DNA of 64,000 nucleotides, taken from contig OU015495.1 in assembly GCA_907164885.2 (NCBI GenBank), positions 211,226,592-211,290,591 of the forward strand, read 5' to 3'. Below are positions 26,868 to 39,043 of this stretch, piece after piece. The position numbers were made by a program, and so were the translations under genes. Under the pieces are notes generated by a model. The model made no database searches. It was given only the letters and a program-made list of their open reading frames with translations, and was not told where the DNA came from. Within the stretch, counting starts at the first letter, position 1. Each line of letters opens with the position of its first letter. The stretch comes from Dolomedes plantarius. Lineage: Eukaryota; Arthropoda; Arachnida; Araneae; Dolomedidae.

Positions 26868-27379
26868 CTAGCTTTATATACCCGGCGTTGCACGGGTCAA
26901 CCCTTAATAAAGCTTACTTGTATGATATGTATATTTGTATTTTATGGCAATCTATACCCCTCTCCACTGGTCATCATCCCATCAGCATATTATAATAACC
27001 CCCCCCTCCCCATTCTAATGTCAGCATTAAAATGTTTCTTTCAATTTTGATAACCCACTGGATCCCGGCCCTTCGAGGAGTTTGAGGGCTTCCCCGTAAA
27101 CCCTTGTGAAAATCGCCGGTTTCATAAACAAAGGACGTTGCCCAGGATAATAAAAATGAATGGAGTTAACCTGAGCTCTAGATGTATACGTACTAACAAC
27201 CGAAATATATACAATTCACTCACACACACCTTTCCACACTTCATTTAATTAAGATTGATCTCTCTCTTTTCTCCTACCACCAAATCTAAAGCGAATGTCG
27301 AAAAATCGTGACATTGATCGTGTTTGTTACATTTAATCGTGTTTCTTACATTTGAAATCAAGAATCTTATGGATATCTG

Positions 27380-28620
27380 TTTCCTTCTTTGAGATATGAC
27401 GGAATATGTAAAAAACACGTAAAAACACGTTTAGCTCCCCTAACCCCGTGGGGGCCAAATTTTGAAAAATCCTTAAATTGGTTTTTAGGTATTCATATTC
27501 CTTAGATTTTAAAGCAAGAATCTTATGGATATCTGTTTCTTTCTTTGAGATATGAGGTAATATGTAAAAAATACGTTTTGCCCCCTCCCCCCCATGGGGG
27601 GACCGAATTTTGAAAATCCTGAAATTGGTTTTAATGTATTCGTGTTCCTTACATTTTAAAGCAAGAATCTTATGGATATCTGTTTCTTTCTTTGAAATAT
27701 GAAGGAATACGTGAAAAACACGTTAAGCCCCCTCCCCGTCCCCTGGGGCCAAATTTTAAAAAATACTGAAATTGGATTTAAGGTATTCGTGTTCCTTACA
27801 TTTTAAAGTAAGAATCTTATGGCCATCAATTTCCTTTTTTGAGATACGAAAGAATATGTAAAAAACACGTTTTGCCCCCCTCCCCCCCCCTTGGGGGGGC
27901 GATTTTTGAAAAATCGCTTCTTAAATGACGCCTTCAGCCCAAAAGTAATAAGCTCTTAAAATTTGATATCTGTATCTCCAATAGTTTTTGCTGGGTGTTG
28001 ATTCCTTTATATATATAGATAAAACACGTAAGAACACATTTAGCCCCCCTCTCCCCCTTGGGAGACGAATTTTGAAAAATCCTGAAATTGGTTTTTAGGT
28101 ATTCATGTTTCTTACATTTTAAAGCAAGAATCTTATGGATATCGATTTTCTTCTTTGAGATATAAAGGCATATGTAAAAAACACGTTTTGCCCCCCTCCC
28201 CCCCTTGGGGGGCGAATTTTGAAAAATCCTGAAATTGGTTTTTAGGTATTTATGTTCCTTACATTTTAAAGCAAGAATCTTATGGATATCTGTGTTCTTC
28301 TTCGAGATATGAAGGAAAATATGATAAAACACGTAAAAACACGTTTTTCCCCCCTCCCCCCCTTGGGGGCCTAATTTTGAAAAATCCTGAAATTGGTTTT
28401 TAGGTATTCATGTTACTTACATTTTAAAGCAAGAATGTTATGGATATCAACATTCTTCTTTGAGATATGAAGGAATGTGCAAAAAACACGTTTTGCCCCC
28501 CTCCCCCCCTTGGGGGGCGAATTTTGAAAAATCGCTTTTTAAATGACGCCTTCAGCACAAAAGTAATAAGCTCCTAAAATTTGATATTTGTATCTCCAAT
28601 AGTTTTTGCTGGGCGTTGAT
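27380..28620 (-). repeat. Helitron-internal tandem repeat, about 147-bp unit
   Basis: About eight units, each with a C-rich block ending in CTTGGGGGG and the same flanking text ('aagaatcttatggatat', 'cctgaaattggtttt'). Two adjacent units read through in frame on the minus strand, giving a 49-residue repeat with 'DIHKILALKCK' and 'YLKTNFRIFQN'. The open frame follows from unit length being a multiple of three. I see no start context or promoter that would argue for translation. Confidence 0.8.
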
Positions 28621-28632
28621 ACGTGTATGTAT

Positions 28633-29211
28633 TGTGACGTTGTCTCCATTACTCCACGAACTTGTAATTATATAAGTCTGTGTTGCTCGTTCCTACCCCT
28701 CAGCATGAACTTGTCATCTATCGGCGAAATGGTAAACTGAGCGGTCTCATAAACTCTCGGATAAGAGGCCATAGATTTTGTGTAATAGGCGATTTCTGAC
28801 GTTACACAAGTAATAAATACCTGAGTGGTTCGAGGGCTCTCCAGGATTTTGACACTATAGCGACATGTGGAATCCCATAAACTTTGGACACTTACGCGCA
28901 CTTAAAACGCCGGAGAACGCTTTTGAATTCGCCGACGTATAAAAAGAAGACCCTCCAATACTCCGGGGAGAGATCTGTTTATGAGAGACGGAGAGAGCTG
29001 TTTTGAGCGTGAGAGAGACGGAGCTCTCTGGTCCGAGAGGCCGTCTGTAGGCCAGAGTTGGCTGTGAACCCGAGCCGTCCTGACATCTCTAACATGTAAA
29101 TTCTAACTCGCTGTATATATTTGCTTTTTGTAGTTGTAGTTGTAAGTGTTTTAGGTGGCGTAGTAAAGTAATTGAAGCGAAATGCTTGTCGTTATTACTA
29201 CCTACGTCACA
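28633..29211 (+). mobile_element. Solo LTR, gypsy family A, inside the Helitron
   Basis: 579 bp beginning TGTGACGTTGTCTCC and ending ACGTCACA. The duplication GTAT lies at 28629-28632 and 29212-29215. Removing the LTR plus one GTAT gives exactly the empty-site text seen in the other Helitron copy at about 40050-40075. A TATAAAAAG box at 28938 supports plus orientation. Confidence 0.9.
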
Positions 29212-29258
29212 GTATATATGTATATATAAGTCAGGACTTCTTCCTTTATAGATATAGA

Positions 29259-30827
29259 TTATATATAAAAATATATAGTATTATTTTTATATATACTTTA
29301 TTATAATATTATTTTATATATACTTTTATTTTTAGTATTACGAATATAAAAGTATTTATACTCGAATCTCTGAAACTTGAACCAAAACCTCCTTTTCCCG
29401 AGCTGAATCGCTTTGATATCTTTGTCCGTTTCGAGAGTAAAACCTCTTCGACGAAACCTCTCGACTTGCATGAAGTGTGGAACAATCTGCTGTCAATTAC
29501 CTACCATTTTTATCAGCTTCCAGCGTCTTTCGATGTGTGATGTAATGAAGGTTTTTCGAAGTTGGTGTTCGTTTAAACACTGTAGGGTTTGCGACTTAAA
29601 AATTAGGCAATAAGTTGAAAATATCGAAACGCAAATTCGTTTATAATTATTTTCAGTGTTAAAAACTTTAAGCGCTTAATATACATAGAAATATTGAAAC
29701 GTAAGGTAAAAATATCAACCCCCCAGTTTTATTCGCATCCAGTTAATCTAGAATTAAATAGAAATTTATTGTTTATTTCCTCTCGGATAAATAGGAATTC
29801 GGAACGGTTCGTACAAAAGTTGATGTCTTGATGATAACAAACATTTAATGACATACAAATCAGGAAATAATGTGCCGATCATAACTAACGGAAAGCGTCC
29901 GATATGAAAAACGATAGGAATGATTTGTGGTTGAAATACGGAATCTCCATAATATCTGGGCCTCCGCAGTCGACGATGCATTTCGCGATAAAATTTGATT
30001 TCGGCAGCGCGGTGGGAGAAATATGGAAAACATTTTTTTCCCTTCATTTTCATCTCCCCGGGTTGGCATCACAGCGCGTTGTCACAATCGTGCGGTAATG
30101 AGTTGTTGTATGGCATTTAATTCAGAACTGTCTTCCGTTGAATGAAAGAGGGCGATAAATGATTTTCTTTTATTTCCCCGCATCTAATATGGAAATGCGG
30201 GAAAAGAAATCTACATTCTATTCCGCCGTTTCTGTGTCATCTGATTATAAGGGGTATTGATAAAAATTCAAACAGTACGTAAGGATTTTATGCGCTGAAG
30301 AATTAATAAGGAAGTTTTACATTAGTGGTAATTTGACAAACTGTTTAGCACCAAAAAATTAATTTGGTTCGACTCTTATATTTTTGAATTTTTCTTTTTA
30401 ACATAGTTCATTGTAATTTTGCGCATGCTTTCCGTCAGTTTGAATTAAATTCCAATTCCTCTCTGTCAGTAGCAAGAGGGATATACTCATGATAGTCAAA
30501 ATGTAGAAATCAGAAACAAAAACACATAGATAAAAATATCATATTAGCTGTATTTGCTTTAAATAGTTCTTTTATTTCTGCACTATCCTATATTTATCCC
30601 AGAGACGGATCAATGTTTGCACATGTTTCTTTATGTGCGCTCGAAAAAAATGTAATTCGGGCTAGGCATTCAAAACTTAATATATATGCTTCTTGGGTGT
30701 GACACACTTTCCTTTTTAGCTCGGATGAAAATATAGCCCTTCACAATCCATGTTTTTGAAAACAAATTTTACCACTGCAGAATACACGCACCCACACATA
30801 TATACACTGTAAAATTAAACATGTGTG

Positions 30828-30888
<61 letters not shown>

Positions 30889-31117
30889 ACTATTCAATTC
30901 TACAGTTTCTCATGGAATGTACGGTGTCTAAGTATGTTTATTGCTTAGATCATACTTATCAGAAACAATCCATTGGTTTTTAGACAGTATCGACACCGCT
31001 GATGAAGAGATGCTGTCAAAAACCTCTTTCATTTTTATCTTTTCATGTTTTTAGTTCCTGGCTGCAAGTAGTTTTAGTGCTCATACCGGTCAATATTGTC
31101 TTATATATATATATATA
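29259..31117. other. Interval without recognised feature
   Basis: A relatively GC-rich patch at 29860-30240 has short ORFs on both strands without recognisable similarity. A (TA)n run lies at 30833-30884. Confidence 0.4.
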
Positions 31118-31635
31118 TGTCAAGGGTTTAGTGGGAAAAGAATGATTATTCTAAATTTAAAGGGGGCTTGGGATTTAAATTATATTCGTGGCGTAATTCG
31201 CCTCTAATTGTTCGTATTTCAAGACGCGAATTGGGAAAGGGAAATCCCCCTTTCCATTATGTAATCTTGGCGCGCCTCTGGGGTCTGCGATCGAGGAGGA
31301 AACATTTACATTTAGCCTTGAAAGATGTCTGGTTCGGGCTCTGCGCATGTGCAGGGAGAGTTGGCGCGCGGAGATGCCCGCGAATTTTTGTCAGAGCGCG
31401 GAATAAAAGTCGATGCTATCAGATGTGTATTTCGCCACGGCTCTAAAAAAGAAATGGCGAATAATGAAATGCGTAGATCTGGAGAGGTGGTCTATATGGA
31501 ATTGAACTGAATAAATTCTACTTATTGGATACGATGCTGATTCATCTCTGAGTGAATGTCTTACCTCGATGCCATGGATTATAAAACAAGAAGACTGCAA
31601 ACGACATAATAGCAGGCAAAAGCCAACGCCTGTCA
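31118..31635 (+). mobile_element. Solo LTR, family B, inside a TA tract
   Basis: Starts TGTCAAGGGTTTAGTGGG and ends CAACGCCTGTCA. Flanked on both sides by (TA)n, consistent with a TATA duplication. AATAAA is at 31510-31515. The copy at 52189-52715 (minus) shares both ends and the body ('cgtggcgtaattcgcc'). Small ORFs at 31168-31510 lie wholly inside and have no recognisable similarity. Confidence 0.75.
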
Positions 31636-31639
31636 TATA

Positions 31640-32818
31640 TATATATATATATTAATATTAATTAGTGTAGTGCTCCAATGAAGGAAATTAATTGTTTGAA
31701 TGAATGTTAATAATACATTATTTTGTTTCTGTTTTATTTGAATCTTGTTTATGTACAGATGCGTGGAAGCAAAAAGTAAACTTTAAGTAAAGCATTGCAG
31801 CTGAAAGCACTGAAAAATTCTAAAATGAGAAATTTCATCGATTGCTCACTCTTTAAAGTCAGAGATCAATTGGAAAAAAAATTCTCTTTGATAAGAAAAA
31901 TGAATCCGTATAAATTTGAATTAATATTTTCCTAATTAAGGCCTGACAAATAACTTTAACAAATGATACTGGAGCATTTGATAATTCATTAGTTGCAAGA
32001 GTATTAATAATATCTTGGTGTTGATAAAAATTAATCACTTTCATTGAAATGGACTGGAAAAAAAACCTATAAAATCAAAATGTACTTCTAATCATTTACA
32101 AATGGTATCAAAATTTAAAAAAAATTGATTTAATTAACTTTAAAAATAAGGGATTACAATATTTAATTTTATGAGATATCAAATATGTTTAGTGTTTTAT
32201 GAAATGAAACAGCAAGCCTTAGCAATATTTAAATTGAAAGTTAATAAAACTAAAATGATCTCTTTAAAATCTTCAATAGGAGAAATATTTTTTTATTTTT
32301 TGCATTTGTCATCTGCAGGAATTCAAAAAGCTTGGTAATCTTAATACATTTAAACATGTAGGAGTTTTTCTCCAGAAAGAGATAAATGAAATATAGAGGG
32401 ATTAAGAAAATTGTTTTTGAAATGTAGTTTTCTGAGTATTAATCCATTGGTATGAATATGTCTTGGGCATATTAACGAGCATGATTCCATTTGATAAAGG
32501 AGAAAGATCAAATAAGTACCCTTTATTTTATAAGATCTTTTTCCGTCTTAATAAATAACATAATCGGATTATTCTAAAAATGCAAGTTTTTAATATAATA
32601 TATTTTAGATTTTTACAACTAGCTCGTTAAAACTCTCCTTTTTTTAATCAAATCATCGTACGATTTAATAGCCGCTCTTAGATATTTTGAGAGATAATTG
32701 AACTAAAAAGTTTTTGATTTCCTACGTCGAGAGACAGTCAAGAGACCTTAGCTGTCCTTTATCAACGCAATTCGAAGAAGCTCTATTTTCGAGCTGTCAG
32801 TAGTGAAACTATAGTCCT
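31640..32818. other. AT-rich interval, nothing recognised
   Basis: No coding similarity or terminal repeats seen. Confidence 0.45.
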
Positions 32819-32822
32819 TTAA

Positions 32823-33532
32823 GGGGACAGTGGACCTTCAAACCTAACTTTTATTTGTTTTGAATGGATTTGCTTGAAATTTGAATATGTGATTAGCACC
32901 ATAGATTTGTAAAAGTGGTTAAAATTTAAAGATGAAATATTAATAATTTATGAATTATGAATTATTAATTATATACAAAATCGGCCTAATTATGCGCATT
33001 TCTTTTGCATATAATACGGTAATTTTTATTTAAGGGATATCTTATAGAACTAACAATGAAACTTATTGCTTATTTTAAGCATTCATTAAAAATATAAAAA
33101 GAAAAAAATAATAATAGTGAAAACACCCTTTTTATGACGCAAATTAACTATAAATCATCTTTTCGAGTACAAAATTTAGAAGTTCTGAGCTACGAAGCAT
33201 AATCTTTTTCGATAAGATTTATTTGATATACAGTTAAGTCTATAAAACTTAAATTTCAAAGCAATAAGATTATTAGAAATGCGCATGGAGCAGTTAGAAT
33301 ATTCGTATGACACGAAAATTGTTATTTTGAGAAAACACATTTAAAGTTATTGCTATTAGTAACCACATAATATCTAAATTAAATACAAATGCCTATAACT
33401 AGGAAACCAATCGCAGAAATTTAAAATTCTTTTTTCAACTCATTCCTACTCGTGTGTAGTTTCACAATTGAATAAAATAAAAAAATACGAATTTTGGGAC
33501 AAATTTCACAATTTTGAAAGTCCACTGTCCCC
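32823..33532. mobile_element. MITE with TTAA target duplication
   Basis: TIRs GGGGACAGTGGACCTTCAAA and its near-complement ending at 33532, with TTAA at 32819-32822 and 33533-33536. 710 bp, AT-rich, no coding. TTAA suggests piggyBac mobilisation, though the TIR differs from the other TTAA elements here. Confidence 0.8.
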
Positions 33533-33789
33533 TTAAGAAGGTGCACGTCATAAGATGATTAAAATTCGTATCTCCAGACGAACTAAGGGGACAGTCAGGA
33601 CAGTTTACCTAACCAATGCGGTAAAGGTGGGAAAACAAAAAGTCACGTGAAGTAGTGATTCGAAAACTGACAGTGAAAATACTATATCGAGGCAGATCCA
33701 TTGGAATAGGATTCTGGAGTTGTTGGCTCCAAATCTTTCCGCTAGCTGCTATATTGTGGTAATATTTAATTTTGTTAGCAATGCATTTG

Positions 33790-34110
33790 GCGATACATTA
33801 TTTTGCTGAGTGGTAAGACACTGGAAAAGTTGGTTGATAAAGATCACAACCCTTTTTTGCAAGATCATCAGCCCTCTCGTTGCCGTCAATATCACAATGA
33901 TTGGAAAGCCACTGAGTCCAGCCAGAGTGAATAAGATCGCTAAGTAATTTGCAAGATGGACTGGACTCGAAATCAGTAGGTAGGGCTGGAAGGGCAGACA
34001 GCAAGAATAGAGGCCTGGGAGTCAACAACGAAAGCAGCCTGATGAAGAGGAGAGTTCAAATCATGTAGAACCAATAAAGCCCGTTTTATTGCATCTATTT
34101 CAGCATAAAA
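33790..34110 (-). pseudogene. Non-LTR retrotransposon RNase H fragment
   Basis: Minus-strand translation with a frameshift shows 'AAFVVDSQASI' (an Asp of the RNase H core) and then 'WLSNHCDIDGNERADDLAKK', the His and last Asp motif of the RNase H domain in jockey/I-type elements. The rest of the element is missing on both sides. Confidence 0.7.
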
Positions 34111-35790
34111 GTTTGAAGCTTCCATACCGTTGAATTAAAAAGTAAAATAGCCATAAAAGTTTGATTCAGTTTTTGAGTTTATCTGATTGAATTGTCAAAC
34201 ACTTTTAACTATGATATCCAGACAGAGAGAGTATAGATTGGTTTAGGTGTTTGGTTATTGGTTTAGGTTTAGGTTATTGGTTTTGTGTATATACCCCGTA
34301 TAGATTGGTTTAGGGTTGTGTATAGATTAGAGATATGATTATAGATTATAGATTGTGCATAGATTAGGGTTGTGTATATAGAGTATAGATTGGTTTAGGG
34401 TTGTGTATATACCCCGTTGTTACAAAACAAGGTATATACACAACTTAGTTTTGTATTTAGCATGTTTCTGTATGAAACACGATATGAGGGTAGAAGATTC
34501 AATTTTAAATCAGCAATTACAAATTTTATTACTATTTATGGTAATCTAATACATTTTATGGCAATATTGATAATCTGAACTTTAGAGATTGTCTGATCAT
34601 TTTTCCCCCGGGTGACTCTATGTTTTACTGCTACGATTATTTCACTGATATGATAAACATTAATATCTATGGATCTAGTTTCTCATACTTGCATATAATT
34701 GTTTAACGTAAACGATTTTCCGACAAAAATATCAGGATAACTGACTTGTTTTGAGAATAAATACAATTCCTTGGATATCTTTGTTTGCCGTTCGTCCATT
34801 TATGGATTCAGTGACAGTAGTATTTAAATCTCAACCGAAACATTCCTACGGACATAAAAAGTACTTAACTTTAGGGGATACACACACACTAAAACATTTG
34901 TCAAAATTTGCCTTTATAACCTCGATGGTCGTAGCACCTACCTGAGATCATTGTGTCATGTGAAGCTCTAAGTTTTTCCCCCTGTAGTATTAATGTTTAT
35001 TTTTGTTCTGGTAATTTTAATTTTAAATGGCTTTTAAATATGACACCATTGGCGAAACCACTCGTGTTGATTATATTTCTTCGCTTTACCACCGGCTGAC
35101 GTGTCAAGCGAAGCTAGGAGATCGTTTCTGTTTCATTACTTAATACGCTAGTTTTTGTGTGTCAGTTCCCCTGTGTTTTTATTGTTCGGGTGTTAATTCA
35201 CCTATGGTTCTATTTTAGGTGCTAATTCACATGTATTTTCGAGTGTTTGTTCGGTCACCCTACATTTCTCTCTTTTTGGCGTTAAATTCGCCTTATAATT
35301 AATTGCTAGGATGCAGCATATACTATCTATCTGCATAAAGATAGATGTATGTTTTTTATGTTCCAGCATCACTCTGAAACGTCTGGATCAATTTCAACCA
35401 AAATTTGTGCACATATGACTTACAATCTGGGAAGAAATTATACGAGTACCCATTTCTTTGTCACTTTACTTTATGAAGTTTGTACATCAACCTACTTTGA
35501 TTAAATAGACAACACTTAGGGATGTGTATACTCTCTGAAACGAATCTATGGTTATCATTTTTAGCTTTATATAGAAAGATTGTTTTTTGACCAAAAACAC
35601 TAACGGAGAAAGAGAGTACAAGACCATTACAATGTCAATAGCATATACACTTAAACTTCTATGTAGCTTTAGACGGTTACTGAAGCCATGAATACGTCGT
35701 TAATTCTTTTGCATAGCAAGCATTGCGGGTGTACACTGTTTATTATTTGCTGTTGACTTGGTCATGGGGACGCAGACACCAAAAAGCAAT
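34111..35790. other. Interval with a low-complexity 'tagattggtttagggt' region
   Basis: At 34225-34420 variants of 'tatagattggtttagggttg' recur irregularly, ending in a hairpin at 34400-34444. A possible decayed Helitron 5' end ('tctatctgcataaagatag' then 'gaaacgtctggatcaa') lies at about 35325-35400 and is not supported by a 3' end. Confidence 0.4.
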
Positions 35791-36500
35791 GCAAAGTTTG
35801 TAATAGAGGAGAGATTAAATCAGGCCATACAGTGCTATCAAAATGGTGCACTGAAGACAATATGATAGTAAATCTGGATAAAACTGCGGTGGATAGCCCA
35901 TTATGCACTCTGCCCGGAAGTGAGGTTTAGAGATGTTGATATTGCAATTGTTGATAATTATAAGCACCTCGGCGTTATCTTTGATAATTAGCTGAGCTGG
36001 AACCTGCATGTAGAGTCACTTATAGAACGCTCTTATCAAAGACTGACTATCTTGAAACGCTTGGCTGGCTCTGTGGGAAGTGCCAGATAAACTCTAAATA
36101 AAGACATTTATTTTGCCTTTGATTTTATATTGCTGTGAACCACTCATAATGGCAAGAGACCAAACTCTTAGGAAACTGGAAGTTTTTCAAAACCAGGCAA
36201 TGAGACTTATTCCTGGAGCTGTTAAATCTACTCCTATTGAATCTATGCCACTATTTACAAAAAATATGCCCATAAGAGCCATTATAGAGGAGACGGCTGT
36301 CATCTTACACGAAAAGCTGCTTCGTATTGGAGATCCATTATCGAGACACGACTAGAAATCTTAAGACCTAATGTGGTTTCATACAGAGAGTCGGTGAAAT
36401 TAGGAAGGAATGTGATCTAATTGATCAAATTGACCGATTACAAGAAATTGTACCGCCAACAAACCCCTTATTTGTCATTAAAATTGATATAAACCTTAAT

Positions 36501-37055
36501 TTGGTCGATGCGGTCTTCAAGAGTGAAACATCTACTGAAGTCTTCAAGTGCCTTGCTTTGGAAGCCATAAATACTAAATACCTAGAACATAAATGGTTGC
36601 ATGTATATACGGACGGGACATATTCTAATGTTTCTGTGTCTGCGGGATCGGGAGTGTACTCGAATATCTTCTCTTTCTATGCCTCGGCTGGAAAAAACCG
36701 AAATTGTTTTGATGGAGGGGAGGCCCTCAAAATTGCCTTAGAGCAACTATTGGTTTTACATCATAAATTTGAGGGAGTTGTTCTGCTATTGGATTCAAGG
36801 GCAGCAATTCAAGCCACTGGCTCTTTGGAGACCCTTATATCTACAGAAATTCTCCAGTGTCGAGAGTTTATCCGAGGCCTACTCTTGAAAAACAAGGAAA
36901 TTAGTCTGCAATGTATCCCTGGACACAGTGGCATCCATGGAAATGAAAAGGCAGATTTCCTCGCTAGAAAAGGTGCGACATTATTGCAATCAAAAAAATT
37001 CAAATATGCCATATCGCCCTATAAAATTATACATAATGCAATCCATGAGAAATAG
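36501..37055 (+). CDS. RNase H domain ORF of the non-LTR element
   Basis: A 184-codon open frame carries a complete RNase H-type catalytic set: D38 in 'HVYTDGTYSN', E74 in 'GGEALKIALEQLL', D98 in 'LLDSRAAIQA', H142 in 'IPGHSGIHGN' and D152 in 'EKADFLARKG'. In jockey/I-type elements this domain removes template RNA during target-primed reverse transcription. The start is a TTG and is only the first codon after a stop, so it is not a real initiation site; the domain would have been part of a polyprotein. No residue of the active site is lost. Confidence 0.7.
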   Translation: MVDAVFKSETSTEVFKCLALEAINTKYLEHKWLHVYTDGTYSNVSVSAGSGVYSNIFSFYASAGKNRNCFDGGEALKIALEQLLVLHHKFEGVVLLLDSRAAIQATGSLETLISTEILQCREFIRGLLLKNKEISLQCIPGHSGIHGNEKADFLARKGATLLQSKKFKYAISPYKIIHNAIHEK

Positions 37056-37344
37056 ATACCAGTTGAAACTGCTGGATAGAATTAAGACGAAACGTTGGAG
37101 GATTGAAGATCTCGATTGCCTACCAGATATCCCACGACGAGACGCAGTGGTTTCGTTTCGGCTATTGACAGGCCATGACTGTCTGTGTGAGCATCTTCAC
37201 CGGATTGGTGTATTTGCCCAGCCTTTCTATCCACTTCGTGATCTTATGGAATCCATGAACAGAGCTCATCTACGTCGCTGTGGAGAGCACTTCTTGGTTG
37301 TGACTACGAGACCGCCCAATATTGGAGTGCCAGAGACTGTCTAA
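37035..37344 (+). pseudogene. C-terminal region of the non-LTR polyprotein
   Basis: In a frame shifted relative to the RNase H ORF: 'RDAVVSFRLLTGHDCLCEHL' and 'HRIGVFAQPFYPL' then 'MNRAHLRRCGEH'. This is the tail normally following RNase H in these elements. The usual cysteine at the zinc knuckle-like position ('CPLC' type) is changed. Confidence 0.65.
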
Positions 37345-37440
37345 GGCCTAAGGCAATGACTGCGGTCATTTACTTTCATGTTACTTATGTGAAATAATTG
37401 TTTGTATTTCCTTTTTTCCTTGCCTTGCCATTAGAAATAA

Positions 37441-38850
37441 AGAAATATTTTGCATAGCTAAAATTAAAGAGCTCAGTTTAATTTAATTGTGTAAAAATTT
37501 ACAGAAATACAAGATGCTTACGTGATAAAAAAAATATTTTTATAGAAGATTAGCTAAATATCTGTCTTATGGTGTAACTAACTGACAGAAATGAGCTATA
37601 TTTAGAAAATGATCGTATAACTTGTTCACAGTCCGTGAACTACCCTTAACTTGTGATTGCCATCCTGTAGCTGGATCATCCGGAAGAAATTTTGTGTTCA
37701 ACCCCAACCCGGGCGACTACGATCCGCATGGTCCAAAAGTTAACTCATGAGGGATAGATTCCGAATGCACGAGATTTTTTACGCAATGTTAACTTATTAC
37801 ACATTAAAATGGCTGCTTTTATGCAAAATTTCGAATTTTTTTAAATATTTTTTATTGCTCCATTTCAAAGGCCAATCTTTTAGGATTCTAAAACTACTTT
37901 ACTTTTATTCGTACGATCATTAGAGGAGAATTTAGGGCCAATTTAATAAACCGAAAGTGATATAAAAAGACCGGAAGAGTCATGTTTAAATGCATATTCT
38001 AGAAAATTAATTTTTCAGTTACTTTTGTGAACGAGAAAGATAATAATTTAAGATGTTTTCAGAATATTTTAAAGGAATTTTGCTATACTATTTTACATAT
38101 TACTAACTTAGGTCAAAACATAGTTATGTTTTGACCTAAAAGCTAAGCTATATGCGTTAATTTATTTATTCTACAGGTAACTGCACTTATAAAAATATAA
38201 TTAAGAAAAATCATTCTTCTTTCTCTTTTTTGGTACTGTTTGGGCTATGACGCGTACTAATACTCGAAATATCTTGTTTGCGATTTGTGACGTCATTCAA
38301 ATATCGTTTTCTTTCCTTGTAACTTTTATTTGTAATCTGTATTACTGAACCTTGGTGTGGCAACGGCCAGTAATGATGGAACTCGGCGATGGCAGTCGGC
38401 TGCTTCGCTATTCGAAGAAATAAATATAATTCACTGTAATTGTGTCGTTCTTTGAAATTTCTACAGTCCAGTCCATTCAGGTTGTTTAACCTTTTAAGTT
38501 ATTTCTTTTAAGTTATTCCTTTTAAGTTATTTGCAGCTCCAGGTATACTTCGGGGATTTTTGGAAATATCGTACAAATTTCTCTTCAAAACACAGGTAAG
38601 TGTAACAGTAATAAGTAGTATACAGGAAATCAAAATATATTTGATTGAATTGAGTGTAGGGTCTCTGGCGAAAGCACTAAATTGTACTAAAATTTATAAA
38701 AAAAATCCCCTCTATTTTAAAATGTTATGAAAATTTTACCAAAATTATATTTGTTTTCATGATTTTATATCATATTTGAGCAAAACTATGTGTATTTAAT
38801 TAGTACTGTAACTTTTTTGCAAGAAAGTGCTCCGGACGTAAGTAGATACC
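37441..38850. other. Interval without recognised feature
   Basis: Contains a perfect hairpin at 38108-38139 and three tandem copies of 'ccttttaagttattt' at 38490-38535. A GC-richer patch at 38340-38420 has AATAAA near 38430 and could be an LTR or UTR remnant. Confidence 0.4.
38108..38139. repeat. Perfect 15-bp snap-back hairpin
   Basis: Arms TTAGGTCAAAACATA and its complement with 2 nt between. Confidence 0.95.
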
Positions 38851-39043
38851 TTAACCCTTCAGCGGTCGCGTTCGCGTATAGAATGCAACATTTTTGTAAT
38901 TTTGAATGGTTTGATTTTACACGTAAAGTTTGAATGTTCTAAGCAGTTTCTGTTTATAGCTACACCCATTCTAATGCGGGTATGATATTTTGACCTCCCT
39001 TCATTGTTAGTCGTGATTTAAACGTGGTAAGCCAGCAATTATA

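Larger units (their letters stand above)
26868..29258 (-). mobile_element. Composite Helitron (family 2), copy 1, carrying a solo LTR
   Basis: The minus-strand outer 5' end is TCTATATCTATAAAGGAAG at 29258, preceded by A. An inner 5' end TCTATATATATAAAGGAATC lies at 28019, also preceded by A. Both share one 3' end: a stem CCCG...CGGG near 26880-26896 (in the cccggcgttgcacggg segment), then CTAG at 26868-26871, followed by T. Between are about eight tandem units of roughly 147 bp with GC-rich cores. The solo LTR at 28633-29211 sits in the outer part. No Rep/helicase coding is visible. Confidence 0.8.
35800..37440 (+). mobile_element. Jockey/I-type non-LTR retrotransposon, 5'-truncated
   Basis: Frames in order give the end of a reverse transcriptase ('LSKWCTEDNMIVNLDKT', then 'LPLILYCCEPLIMARDQTLR' and 'NQAMRLIPGAVKSTPIESM'), an intact RNase H ORF, and a C-terminal segment. 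A 3' tail ends near AATAAA (37434-37439). 5' truncation is typical of non-LTR insertion. Frame breaks near 35890-36110, 36355 and 37055 make it inactive as a whole. Confidence 0.75.

Noticed and set aside
27380..28620. CRISPR-like regularly spaced repeats
   Set aside because: Units are contiguous, about 147 bp and diverged, with no unique spacers or cas genes, in eukaryotic DNA. They are Helitron-internal tandem repeats.
29766..30098. Overlapping ORFs on both strands
   Set aside because: No recognisable protein; ORFs on both strands in a GC-richer patch are expected without selection.
31168..31510. ORFs of 92 and 61 codons
   Set aside because: Entirely inside the solo LTR at 31118-31635, overlapping in different frames, and not conserved in the copy at 52189.
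34225..34420. Telomere-like TTTAGG runs
   Set aside because: Only a few scattered TTTAGG motifs within an irregular low-complexity repeat; no array of the arthropod TTAGG type.
35325..35400. Helitron 5' end
   Set aside because: Looks similar to other Helitron starts, but no matching CTAG end or second copy was found in the window.
38340..38440. LTR or gene terminator with AATAAA
   Set aside because: A single polyadenylation-like motif without a partner LTR or upstream coding sequence is not enough.
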